Shown here in pieces: positions 20,101 to 27,155 of a stretch of 64,000 nt of DNA. The notes beneath the pieces were generated by a model, which did no database searches, was not told the DNA's origin, and saw only the letters and a list, made by a program, of their open reading frames with translations. Numbering within the stretch: position 1 is the first letter of the stretch; each line of letters starts with the position of its first letter. The position numbers and the translations under genes are program-made. This DNA comes from XN24 sp964462675 (GTDB lineage: Bacteria > Pseudomonadota > Gammaproteobacteria > Steroidobacterales > XN24): assembly GCA_964462675.1 (NCBI GenBank), contig CAYWYS010000001.1, positions 1-64,000 of the forward strand, given 5' to 3'.

Positions 20101-20233
20101 CGTAGCGGTACGGGAAGAACGGGTCCTCCTGGCGGTTCATTTCGAGCCACGCGAACAGGCCGAGCAGCGACAGGGTCGCGACTGCGGCGAGCACCAACCG
20201 GCGGCGCTCGAGGCTGGCGAGAATCGCGTTCAG
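17192..20233 (-). CDS. RND efflux transporter permease, AcrB/HAE1-like
   Basis: An inner-membrane proton-driven RND pump of about 1,013 residues, with 12 membrane segments and two large periplasmic loops. It shows LVDNAIVMVENIQWHLDQG in TM4, the FMGPRLGVTVAGLLPL segment, and the C-terminal GIVVNNAIVLIDLVRR counterpart. No ATG or GTG is near the N-terminus. A CTG at 20231-20233, overlapping the adaptor's TGA (CTGA) and preceded by GAGG eight bases upstream, gives (M)NAILASLERRRLVLAAVATL, a normal RND start; the TTG at 20197 would cut off the first basic residues. It is the third gene of a tetR-adaptor-permease operon without its own TolC. The substrate cannot be read; multidrug or lipophilic compounds are usual for the family. 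Confidence 0.88.
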   Translation of the reverse strand: MNAILASLERRRLVLAAVATLSLLGLFAWLEMNRQEDPFFPYRYGQVLVAWPGAEAAQIERLILNPLEEEIGQIEEIKEIRGTARLGFAQLIVGMHQHVYDTDNVWQRVRVAMERAERKFPAGAGQPELLDRMMDTEGIVLAITGSEDLLELNEAARALRRDLFRMGDIARVELIADPLEQLVVSLDPSVAGNWLLDANDISAQLAARNVTMAGGSMSRDGRSLVLRPQTEFRSLEELGDTPIRLPSGALLPLREFASLRLAPAEPPTERMWFDGRPAVGLGIVIPENRLNAVRFGKQLRALVDELRPAYAPLEIHEMFYQPQWVQDRLAELARSLLLGVAIVVLVLLAFMGPRLGVTVAGLLPLVTLSSLGIYAMGGGVLHQMAVAGLVIALGMLVDNAIVMVENIQWHLDQGRPRREAAILSVRELAGPLAAATGTTLAAFMPLLLAQGDTADFTRGIPILVMLSLVVSYFYAVFATPVMASLVLRPRTGAAGRRMARLGERLGSLAVRRPWTILALAAVLVATATLLSGLIPRDFFPSTDRNQLIVDLQFSEGTELEYTALQTNALALEIAQRERVTDVHVFAGFSGARFYYNLIKIPRSPHLGRIVVVTESDSDLPALMHWVRARAGETLPDAHVVASRLGQGPPIDAPVEIRIFSEQPADLVATAEEVMRLLRATPGAVDVRHSLGTGLATISLDIDDAAAARLGLARADVATLLATVSLGKEFSTWRARREPLPMLLRSPEGRAFPVEALEGLPLALPDGTAVPLGHVVDMRVEWQPAVIRHWDMQRMTAVLAETADGYTYDEVLSDLRLRLADLQLPPGVRLVFGGAAAEAGEANTALFQTLPIGALLLLVFLLYQFNSFRLLGIVLVTVPLAVVGVTPGLLLAGQPFSFTAILGVIALVGIVVNNAIVLIDLVRRLERDGMNLAAAVISAVSRRTRPILMTTATTVAGLLPLTLTRSTLWPPLAWAIISGLIASTLLTLVVIPALYRLSMQREGGSARERTALPA

Positions 20234-21336
20234 GGCAGCACCCTCACCGCTTCGCCGTCGAGCAGCTGCTGGTGCCCCGCGACCACGACCTGGTCACCGG
20301 CCGCGAGCGCGCCGGTGACTTCCACGTGGGCGCCGACGAGCCGGCCGGCCGTCACCGGAACGAGTTGTGCACGATCGTTGGCGACGCGGAACAATCTCGT
20401 CTGGCCGGTGCCCGGGTCGACGATCGCCGCCAGCGGCACGGTGAGCGCGGCGACATCCGCATGCGACACGGCGACATGCACCGAGATGCCGGGCTCCCAG
20501 TCCTCCGGGTCCTGCAACGCGATGATCGCCGGCGCAGGTCGACCGTGACGGGCCAGGCCGATTTCGCGGATGCGGCCCTCGAGTCGCCGGCCGGAGCCGA
20601 CGGCGCGAACCTCGACCAGCGCGCCCGGAGTCAACTTGCGAGCCACGCCCTCGGGCAGCTGGATCTCGACCTCGAGCCCCGCGTCTCCCGCGAGGACCAT
20701 GACCGCCTGGCCGGGCTGCACGAAATCGCCCGGTTCCACCAGCAGGTCGCTGACGTTTGCGTCGAACGGCGCGCGCAGGATCGCATCGGCGAGCTGGTTG
20801 CGCGCCTCGGTCACGCCGGCGACCGCCTGGGCGCGCGCTTCTCGGGTCGCGTTGCGCTGGGCCAGGGTGCGATCGAGCATTTCGGCGGAAGCGAGGCCCT
20901 GTGCATGCAGCTCGCGGGCGCGCTGGTGGTCGGCCTCGAACTGCAGCAGCCGCTCGTCGAGTTCGCGCACCCGCGCCTCGGCGACGACCAGGCCTGGACC
21001 GAGCGCAGGGTTCTGCAAGCTGGCAAGGCGCTGTCCGGCGACGACGCGGTCGCCACGCACGACGAAGCGCTCGGCGAGATAGCCCGGATGCAGGAAGGCA
21101 GGCTCGGCGCGCTGCGCCGCGCGCACCACGCCCGGCAGGCGCAGCTCCCGCGTAGCTGACGCCACACCGACAGTCGCGACCTTGACGGGGTGTCGATGGT
21201 CCGGGGTGGCGTCCGCGGCCTGCGCCGCGGGCTCCGGCCCGCAGCCGGCCAGCAGCAGCGCGGTCAAGCCGATGACGGCGCCGAGCCACGCGCGGCGGGC
21301 GCCAGGGTGATACGGATTCAAGAGCAGGGGGTGCAT
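20230..21336 (-). CDS. RND efflux periplasmic adaptor (membrane fusion protein)
   Basis: A 368-residue lipoprotein with signal sequence and lipobox LLLAGCG. The body follows the adaptor order: beta-barrel strand, lipoyl half-motif around LPGVVRAAQRAEPAFL, a helical hairpin (about 100-165, VVAEARVRELDERLLQFEADHQRARELHAQG), the second lipoyl half (ILRAPFDANVSDLLVEPGDFVQPGQAV), then beta-barrel and membrane-proximal domains. It links the RND permease encoded just downstream to an outer-membrane TolC-like channel encoded elsewhere. Its stop overlaps the presumed CTG start of the permease by 4 bases, and the tetR gene ends 11 bases before its start. Confidence 0.88.
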   Translation of the reverse strand: MHPLLLNPYHPGARRAWLGAVIGLTALLLAGCGPEPAAQAADATPDHRHPVKVATVGVASATRELRLPGVVRAAQRAEPAFLHPGYLAERFVVRGDRVVAGQRLASLQNPALGPGLVVAEARVRELDERLLQFEADHQRARELHAQGLASAEMLDRTLAQRNATREARAQAVAGVTEARNQLADAILRAPFDANVSDLLVEPGDFVQPGQAVMVLAGDAGLEVEIQLPEGVARKLTPGALVEVRAVGSGRRLEGRIREIGLARHGRPAPAIIALQDPEDWEPGISVHVAVSHADVAALTVPLAAIVDPGTGQTRLFRVANDRAQLVPVTAGRLVGAHVEVTGALAAGDQVVVAGHQQLLDGEAVRVLP

Positions 21337-21347
21337 AGGGTCGCCTG

Positions 21348-21953
21348 TCAGTCCCGGGGCAGCAGCCCTTCCATGAAGATCTTCAGGAAATCGTCGAGGT
21401 ACTCAGCGTCGCTGCCGACGCCCGGCCACTGGGCGTGGTGAGCGCGCGCCTCGAACCACTGCGTGCAGGCATTGACGAACATCGTCACGACATGCGCCGG
21501 ATTGACGTCGGCGCGCATCAGCCCGCGCTGCTGGGTCTGCCTGATGCGCTCGGCGCCCAGTGCGACCAGCTCGGCATCCAGCCGGCCGCAGCTCTGGTCC
21601 TCGTCGAGGTGCGTCCATGCAAACAGGCGCACGACTTCGGGGTGGTCCTTCAGGAAATGGAAATAGCGCGCGACCGCGTCCTTCAATAGCTCGGCGTCGG
21701 GCTCGTCCGCGCGCTCGAGATCCGCCGTCTGGCCCTCGGCATAGGCGGCGAAGGCCTGCTCCTTGACCAGCTCCCAGAGCGCCTCCTTGCTGCCGAAGTG
21801 ATGGTGGATCAGGCTCTTCGTGACGCCCGATCGCGCGGCGATCTCCCGCATGCTGACGGCGGCAAAGCCCTTCTCGACGAACAGCGCCTGTGCTGCCGCG
21901 AGGATGCGTTCCCGGGTCAGGTCCGGGTCCCGGGTGTTGGCGATATCGTTCAT
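21348..21953 (-). CDS. TetR/AcrR-family repressor of the RND operon
   Basis: The 201-residue regulator starts MNDIANTRDPDLTRERIL. The N-terminal HTH is classical TetR (ILAAAQALFVEKGFAAVSMREIAARSGVTKSLIHHHFGSKEAL), and the C-terminal alpha-helical domain should bind the inducer. An open frame continues upstream of the ATG but has no homology and runs through the operator, so 21953 is the start. It is the first gene of tetR-adaptor-permease, and a 24-bp inverted repeat lies 14 bases upstream of its ATG, so autorepression of the whole operon is the natural reading. Confidence 0.88.
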   Translation of the reverse strand: MNDIANTRDPDLTRERILAAAQALFVEKGFAAVSMREIAARSGVTKSLIHHHFGSKEALWELVKEQAFAAYAEGQTADLERADEPDAELLKDAVARYFHFLKDHPEVVRLFAWTHLDEDQSCGRLDAELVALGAERIRQTQQRGLMRADVNPAHVVTMFVNACTQWFEARAHHAQWPGVGSDAEYLDDFLKIFMEGLLPRD

Positions 21954-21967
21954 GGCGCTGAAAATAC

Positions 21968-21991
21968 AATTAACTGGCCGACCGGTCAATT
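21968..21991 (-). promoter_or_regulatory. TetR operator (24-bp imperfect palindrome)
   Basis: Reading the + strand, AATTAACTGGCC is followed directly by GACCGGTCAATT. The arms are inverted complements at 9 of 12 positions, and the mismatches are all transitions placed symmetrically. The site lies between the tetR ATG (21953) and the divergent permease gene, so it could also touch the rightward promoter. Confidence 0.7.
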
Positions 21992-22108
21992 CAATATCGG
22001 CAGCCTTGCAGGGGGCGCGGCAACGGCCATGACCCGCCTTCGCTATGCTAGCGGCCAGCGGGCCCGTACCGGTCCCGCCGCCGGCCGCAACGGGTGAAGC
22101 AGGCCACG

Positions 22109-23332
22109 ATGAACGGACTGGTCGCGGGCGTGTTCGTCGCCGTCTATGCCGGGATGCTGTTCGGCCGGGTGCCGAGCCTGCAGCTCGACCGGACCGGCGT
22201 GGCGCTGCTCGGCGCAATCCTGCTGATCGCGGCGGAGGCCGTGCCGCTCGACGCTGCCGTCGCGTCCATCGACGGACCGACGATGGCGCTGCTGTTTGGC
22301 TTCATGGTGCTGTCCGCCCAGCTGCGGCAAAGCGGCTTCTTTGCGCGCGCGACCTGGTGGCTGGCCAGTCGCGACACCGGCCCGGTGATGCTGCTCGGCG
22401 CGCTCGTGTTCGGCGCCGGCGTCTTGTCGGCGATCTTCTCCAACGATATCGTTTGTCTCGCGGCGACCCCGGTGCTGGCCGAGGCCTGCCGCCGCCGCGG
22501 CCTTGACCCGGTGCCTTACCTCGTCGGGCTGGCGTGCGCGGCGAACGTCGGCTCCGCGGCGACGCTGGTCGGCAATCCCCAGAACATGCTGATCGGCGAG
22601 GCGCTGCGCATGGATTTCGGCCGCTATGCGCTGTTCGCCGTGCCGCCTGTCATCGGCGGCCTGGCGCTGACCTGGGGTGTCATCGCGCTGCTGAGCCGCG
22701 GTCGCTGGCAGACCGGTCCGGCTGGCGCCATGCTGCCGCCGCCGGCCCTGGACTCGTGGCAGACGGGCAAGGGCCTGGCCGTCGCTGGCGCGCTGCTGGT
22801 GCTGTTCCTGACCGCCTCCTGGCCGCGCGAGCTGCTCGCGCTCGCCGCGGCCGGCGTGCTGCTGACCAGCCGCCGGTTGCATTCTCGCCAGACCCTCGGG
22901 CTGGTCGACTGGCAGCTATTGGTGCTGTTCGCCGGCCTGTTCATCGTCAACCACGCCTTCCAGGCGACCGGGCTGGCCGGCGCCGCCTACGACTGGCTGG
23001 CGTCGCGCGGCGTGGATCTCGCGGCGCCCCTGCCGATGTTTCTCGTGACGCCGCTATTGTCGAACCTGGTGTCGAACGTGCCGGCCGTGATGTTGCTGCT
23101 GCCGGTCGCAGAAGGCGAGGCGGCGGGACTGATCCTTGCACTGTCCAGCAGCCTGGCCGGCAACCTGCTGATCATCGGCAGCATTGCCAACATCATCGTC
23201 GTCGGCCTCGCGGCGGCCGACGGCATCCGGATTTCGTGGTGTCGCCACGCGGCGCTCGGCGTGCCGGTTACATTGGCGACGCTGGGGCTGGCCGGCGCCT
23301 GGTTGGCGCTCGCCGGCCCGGCAGGCGCCTGA
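22109..23332 (+). CDS. SLC13/ArsB-type anion transporter or Na+/H+ antiporter-like permease
   Basis: A polytopic protein of 407 residues with about 11 membrane segments, of the ion-transporter superfamily that includes ArsB, SLC13 and NhaD. The duplicated signature segments are FSNDIVCLAATPVLAEACRRRG with CAANVGSAATLVGNPQNMLIG in the first half, and TPLLSNLVSNVPAVMLLLPVAE in the second half. A LVGNPQN loop of this kind is common in ArsB/P-protein-like members. There is no arsR or arsC nearby, so arsenite export is not supported. The ATG at 22109 has GAAGCAGG upstream; a GTG at 22094 is an alternative. It is divergent from tetR across the operator, hence possibly co-regulated. Confidence 0.72.
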   Translation: MNGLVAGVFVAVYAGMLFGRVPSLQLDRTGVALLGAILLIAAEAVPLDAAVASIDGPTMALLFGFMVLSAQLRQSGFFARATWWLASRDTGPVMLLGALVFGAGVLSAIFSNDIVCLAATPVLAEACRRRGLDPVPYLVGLACAANVGSAATLVGNPQNMLIGEALRMDFGRYALFAVPPVIGGLALTWGVIALLSRGRWQTGPAGAMLPPPALDSWQTGKGLAVAGALLVLFLTASWPRELLALAAAGVLLTSRRLHSRQTLGLVDWQLLVLFAGLFIVNHAFQATGLAGAAYDWLASRGVDLAAPLPMFLVTPLLSNLVSNVPAVMLLLPVAEGEAAGLILALSSSLAGNLLIIGSIANIIVVGLAAADGIRISWCRHAALGVPVTLATLGLAGAWLALAGPAGA

Positions 23333-23336
23333 ACCC

Positions 23337-23810
23337 TTACTGCTTTGGCGCTGCGAAGTCCTGCGCGAACGGGTTGCCACTCGCCGGCGCGATGTGGATA
23401 TAGGCGTGGCCGGTGACCTTATGGCAGGCGTTGCAAGTCTTCAGCAGGTCACTGAAGGGCGCATCGGTCGCCGCCCAGTCGCGGGCCTCGAGCGGGTCTT
23501 CGAGCCGCTCGATCGCCGGCAGGAGCATGTCCCGGACGAGCTGCCCGATCGGATGCCCGCCATATTCCGAAACCGACTCGATCGTCGTCTCCGCGCTCGC
23601 TTCGATCTCGTGGATGTAGAAATCCGCCAGCGGCGCGTTGCGCGCCTCGAGCGACAGCTGCAGCTTGTGCGTGAAGGTCTGCATGCGGCTCATCAGGCCG
23701 AGCAGATCAGGGCTGCCGGCATGGGCGGGAGCCGCCGCGCAGCAGAGCGTCGCGAGCAGCAGGGCCGTGCGGGGGGCACTTCTGGATAGCATGGACGTGT
23801 TGCGGGTCAC
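23337..23810 (-). CDS. Small periplasmic c-type cytochrome
   Basis: A 157-residue exported protein. The signal peptide (basic start, hydrophobic ALLLATLCCAAAPAHA, cleavage after about residue 31) leads to a mostly helical mature part with one haem c site, C126-NA-CH130, close to the C-terminus. A CxxCH near the end of a helical bundle resembles the cytochrome c'-like fold, but the spacing and the short tail after the haem site do not let me assign a subfamily. It converges on the permease gene with 4 bases between stops, and diverges from feoA across a shared 152-base region holding a Fur-like site. Confidence 0.75.
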   Translation of the reverse strand: MTRNTSMLSRSAPRTALLLATLCCAAAPAHAGSPDLLGLMSRMQTFTHKLQLSLEARNAPLADFYIHEIEASAETTIESVSEYGGHPIGQLVRDMLLPAIERLEDPLEARDWAATDAPFSDLLKTCNACHKVTGHAYIHIAPASGNPFAQDFAAPKQ

Positions 23811-23832
23811 GATCGCTGTACTCCTTTCAAAC

Positions 23833-23853
23833 CTAATAGAGAATCATTTGCGT
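23833..23853 (+). promoter_or_regulatory. Fur-like box between cytochrome and feoA
   Basis: The segment around GAGAATCATTTGC matches the 19-bp Fur consensus at 11 of 19 positions, including the unbroken core AATCATT. It lies upstream of a possible feo -10 (TATACT, 23887-23892) and overlaps the likely promoter area of the divergent cytochrome gene. Ferrous iron uptake genes are classic Fur targets. Confidence 0.5.
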
Positions 23854-23962
23854 TAAACACTTATCTACTTGTTTTCGGGCGCCGCCTATACTGGATTCGT
23901 CCAGAAAACGAGCCGGTTGCGGCGCTTCGCACCGGGCAGGATTTTATCCAGGGGACCGCCCG

Positions 23963-24241
23963 GTGAATCGTGTCGAACCCGTCAACCTCAGTGATCTCGC
24001 CGCCGGCGCCACGGGTATTGTCGCGCGCGTGACGGGCGGACGCGAACTTGCCGCGCGCCTCGCCGCAATGGGGCTGACGGCTGGCACCGAGATCATTGTG
24101 CTGCAGAATCGTGGCTTCGGGCCCGTGCTGGCCCGAGTGCGCGACACCCGCATTGCGCTCGGCCGGACCCAGGCTGGCCAGGTATCCGTGCATGCATGCC
24201 CACCCACTGATGCCGGCCTCGGCTCCGCCGCGCACCGCTGA
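23963..24241 (+). CDS. feoA: Ferrous iron transport protein A
   Basis: A 92-residue SH3-like cytoplasmic protein starting at a GTG. It shows LSDLAAGATGIVARVTGG, LAARLAAMGLTAGTEIIVLQN and RVRDTRIALGRTQAGQVSV, the usual FeoA pattern in which the domain supports FeoB activity. It overlaps the start of feoB by about 32 bases, so the two are coupled. It is the first gene of feoABC and lies behind the Fur-like site. Confidence 0.9.
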   Translation: MNRVEPVNLSDLAAGATGIVARVTGGRELAARLAAMGLTAGTEIIVLQNRGFGPVLARVRDTRIALGRTQAGQVSVHACPPTDAGLGSAAHR

Positions 24242-26240
24242 ATCGCGCCGCTTGGTCGTCGGCCTCGCCGGGCAGCCGAACGTCGGCAAGTCCACGGTGT
24301 TCAGTATTCTGACCGGGCTGACGGCCGAGGTCGGCAACTGGCCGGGCCGCACCGTTGAGCGCCGCGAGGGTTCGGCGCGGATTGCCGGGCGCGCGTTTCA
24401 CATTGTCGACCTGCCGGGCACCTACAGCTTGACCTCGAATTCCGAGGAAGAGCGCATCGCGCGCGAGTTCATCCTCCGGGAGCGCCCGGACGTCATCGTC
24501 ATGCTGGCGGATGCCGCAGCGCTGGAACGCAACCTGTACCTGCTCGCTGAGCTGCTGCTGCTGCCCATCCCGGTCGTGCTCGGCGTGAACATGGTCGACG
24601 TCGCGCGGCGCGAAGGCATCGAGTTCGATGCGCACGTGCTGCAGGCGGCGCTCGGCCTGCCGGTCGTGCCGATGGTCGCCAGCCGCAACGAGGGCGTCGC
24701 CGAGGTGCTGGCCGCGGCGGCGGCCGTGGCCGACGGCCGCGAGACTTTCGCGCCGGATCGCCCGGAGATCGCCGCGGGGCACGAGGATGTCTATCGGCAG
24801 GTCCGGGCGATCATCGACGGCGCAGTCCCCGCCGGCATACCGACCGACTGGGCGGCCTTGAAGCTGCTGGAAGGGGACCGGGAGATCACCGACGCGGCGC
24901 GGCAGTGGCTGACGGCGGGGCAATGGGCGGAAGTTCATGAATTGCTGCGCGCGCATGAGGACGCGGTGCTCGATGTGGCCGGCGCGCGCTACGAATGGAT
25001 CGGCCGCATGGTGCGCGCCGCGGTACGCCGTCCGCGGCTCGGCCAGGTCAGTTTCACTGACCGCTTCGACCGTGTCGCCACGCATCCGGGCTGGGGCCTG
25101 GTCTTGTTGCTGGCGGTGTTCGGCGCGGTGTTCTGGCTGACTTTCTCGGTGGCCGGTCCGATCCAGGCGTGGCTCGAGGACAGCGTTGTCGCCTGGGCCA
25201 CCGTGTCGCTGGCCGGCGCTTTGGCCGGCGCGCCGCCGTGGCTCTCCGGCATGCTGGTGGACGGCATGCTCGCCGGCGCCGGCATCGTGGTCACATTCGT
25301 GCCGATCCTGTTCGTGTTCTTCCTGGCGCTGGGATTTCTCGAGGACACTGGCTACCAGAGCCGCATGGCCTATGTCATGGATCGCTTCATGCATCGCCTC
25401 GGGCTGCACGGCAAGAGTTTCCTGCCGCTGTTTCTCGGCTTCGGCTGCAATGTGCCGGCGGTGATGGGCAGCCGCGTCATCGAGTCGCGTCCGGCCAGGC
25501 TGCTGACGATCATGCTGACGCCGTTTGTGCCCTGCAGCGCTCGCTTGCTGGTGCTGGCCTTCCTGGTGCCGCTGTTTTTTCCGAACTTCCCGGCGCTGGT
25601 CGCCTGGGGGCTCGTGGTCGGCAATCTCGTCGTGCTCGCGCTGGTCGGGTTGTTGCTCGACCGTCTTGCGTTCCGGCGCGAGCGGCTGGCGTTCATCATG
25701 GAAATGCCGTTGTACCATGTGCCGAATCCGCGCACGATCGTAGTGTTTGCGCTGAGCAACGTGTGGACCTTCGTGAAGCGCGCGGCGACGATCATCGTGG
25801 TGGCCTCGATGATCATCTGGCTGCTGGTCAGCTACCCGGGCGAGCATGTCAACGACAGTTATCTCGCGGCGTTCGGCAAGTCCCTCGAACCGCTCGGCGC
25901 GCTGATGGGCCTGGACTGGCGGCTGATCGTCGCGACGCTCTCGGCCTTCATCGCCAAGGAGAACTCGATTGCGGCGCTCGGCATCATTTTCGGGACCGAC
26001 GGTGCGAGCCTGGGCGCGACCCTGTCGTCGCTGGTCACACCCGCATCGGGGCTGGCATTCCTGGTCGTGAACATGCTGTTCGTGCCCTGCATCGCAACGG
26101 TCGCCGCGATTCGCGCGGAGACGCGCAGCTGGGGCTGGACAGCGGCCAGCACTGGCCTGATGCTTGCCAGCGCGCTGCTGTTCGGCGCGCTGGTGTACCA
26201 GGCAGCATTACTGGCCGGACTCGGGGGTGCGGGTGCTTAA
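24210..26240 (+). CDS. feoB: Ferrous iron transporter B (GTPase-permease)
   Basis: The main Fe(II) permease of the inner membrane, about 676 residues. The N-terminal G domain has GQPNVGKST (G1), T in VGNWPGRTVE (G2), DLPGTYSL (G3) and NMVD (G4), followed by the guanine-dissociation-inhibitor helical part, then two Gate domains and about 8 membrane helices (for example FLGFGCNVPAVMGSRVIESR and LVTPASGLAFLVVNMLFVPCIATVAAIR, each with conserved Cys). The ATG at 24210 places about 15 residues before the G1 strand; an ATG at 24192 is an alternative. It is shorter than the roughly 770 residues of E. coli FeoB but has all core domains. Confidence 0.92.
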   Translation: MPASAPPRTAESRRLVVGLAGQPNVGKSTVFSILTGLTAEVGNWPGRTVERREGSARIAGRAFHIVDLPGTYSLTSNSEEERIAREFILRERPDVIVMLADAAALERNLYLLAELLLLPIPVVLGVNMVDVARREGIEFDAHVLQAALGLPVVPMVASRNEGVAEVLAAAAAVADGRETFAPDRPEIAAGHEDVYRQVRAIIDGAVPAGIPTDWAALKLLEGDREITDAARQWLTAGQWAEVHELLRAHEDAVLDVAGARYEWIGRMVRAAVRRPRLGQVSFTDRFDRVATHPGWGLVLLLAVFGAVFWLTFSVAGPIQAWLEDSVVAWATVSLAGALAGAPPWLSGMLVDGMLAGAGIVVTFVPILFVFFLALGFLEDTGYQSRMAYVMDRFMHRLGLHGKSFLPLFLGFGCNVPAVMGSRVIESRPARLLTIMLTPFVPCSARLLVLAFLVPLFFPNFPALVAWGLVVGNLVVLALVGLLLDRLAFRRERLAFIMEMPLYHVPNPRTIVVFALSNVWTFVKRAATIIVVASMIIWLLVSYPGEHVNDSYLAAFGKSLEPLGALMGLDWRLIVATLSAFIAKENSIAALGIIFGTDGASLGATLSSLVTPASGLAFLVVNMLFVPCIATVAAIRAETRSWGWTAASTGLMLASALLFGALVYQAALLAGLGGAGA

Positions 26241-26487
26241 GCGCTTGTTGAGGGTCGTGGCGGACGGGCAGGTCGGCAGCACGGCCGAGCTTGCCGCGGC
26301 GATCGAGGCCTCGCCGGCGCTGGTCGAGGCCATGGTTGGCGAACTCGAGCGGCGCGGGCTATTGCAGCGCGCCGGTGAATGCGGCTCCAGCTGCGGCGGC
26401 TGCCCGAGCGAGGCCGCCTGCGACCCGAAACAGCAGGCCAGCGCCTGGTTGCTGACGGCTGCGGGACGCCGCTACAGCGAGCGCTGA
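26227..26487 (+). CDS. feoC: FeoC-like small winged-helix Fe-S protein
   Basis: About 86 residues from a GTG at 26227 (a GTG at 26233 is also possible); both overlap the feoB stop. The first 60 residues form a winged helix (LKRLLRVVADGQVGSTAELAAAIEASPALVEAMVGELERRGLL). A Cys cluster C-x3-C-x2-C-x5-C (CGSSCGGCPSEAAC) follows, as in FeoC proteins where it binds a redox-sensitive Fe-S cluster. FeoC stabilises or regulates FeoB. The stop overlaps the next gene by one base (TGATG). Confidence 0.82.
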   Translation: MRVLKRLLRVVADGQVGSTAELAAAIEASPALVEAMVGELERRGLLQRAGECGSSCGGCPSEAACDPKQQASAWLLTAAGRRYSER

Positions 26488-27155
26488 TGCGCGCCGCACA
26501 TATTGCGCTGGCGTCCTGGCTGTTGCCCACGGTGGCGGTGCTGGTCACTTACCTCGTGTCCTCGTCGCTCGGGCAGGTGCCGACCTGTTTCCCGTTTTTT
26601 GAGGGTTGCACCTCGATCAGCGGCGCCGCGCGGCGCGACCCCTCGATCCACATATTCCGGTCGATGATGCTGCCGACCGCCACCATCATCGCGGCCTACT
26701 GGCTGCTGGTACGCGCCTGGCTGGGCCAGCTCGGTGACGCCGGCCGGGCGCGCGACTGGATCACCATGCTGGGGCTGGTCGGCATGTTGTTCATGATCCT
26801 GTACGTGGTGTTTCTCGGCACCGACGGTCGGGCATACGAACTGATGCGGCGATACGGCGTGACGGTGTACTTTGCATTCACGGCGCTGGCGCAACTCACG
26901 TTGGCCGCGCGGCTCAATCGATTGCCGCCACAGGCGCTGGCTCAGGTTGGCCGCGGCATCGTCCGCGCCAAGACGGCCTTCGGCGCGGCGATGCTGCTGC
27001 TGGGGCTGGCCAACATTCCCGCCGCCAATTTCTTTCCGGAGCTGCCGCTAGACAACGTCATAGCCTGGAACTTTGCGCTGCTGATGCACGGTTACTTCGG
27101 GCTCACGGCGCTTGCCTGGCATCGCATGCGCTATCGAGTCCTCGCCCGCTTCTAG
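26487..27155 (+). CDS. Six-helix membrane protein, Frag1/DRAM/DUF998-like, in feo operon
   Basis: A 222-residue membrane protein with about six hydrophobic helices. Features include SLGQVPTCFPFFEGCTSISGAARRDPSIHIFRSMM in the first loop and LLMHGYFGLTALAWH near the end. The conserved loop with ISGAARRDPSIHIFR suggests the Frag1/DRAM/Sfk1 or a DUF998-like group; I cannot assign a molecular function. Its start overlaps the feoC stop by one base, so it is translated as a fourth feo-operon gene. The stop overlaps the convergent APH-like gene by 4 bases. Confidence 0.7.
   Translation: MRAAHIALASWLLPTVAVLVTYLVSSSLGQVPTCFPFFEGCTSISGAARRDPSIHIFRSMMLPTATIIAAYWLLVRAWLGQLGDAGRARDWITMLGLVGMLFMILYVVFLGTDGRAYELMRRYGVTVYFAFTALAQLTLAARLNRLPPQALAQVGRGIVRAKTAFGAAMLLLGLANIPAANFFPELPLDNVIAWNFALLMHGYFGLTALAWHRMRYRVLARF

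Noticed and set aside
22109..23332. Arsenite efflux pump ArsB
   Set aside because: Fold is shared, but no arsR, arsC or arsenic genes are near, and the family holds many other anion transporters.
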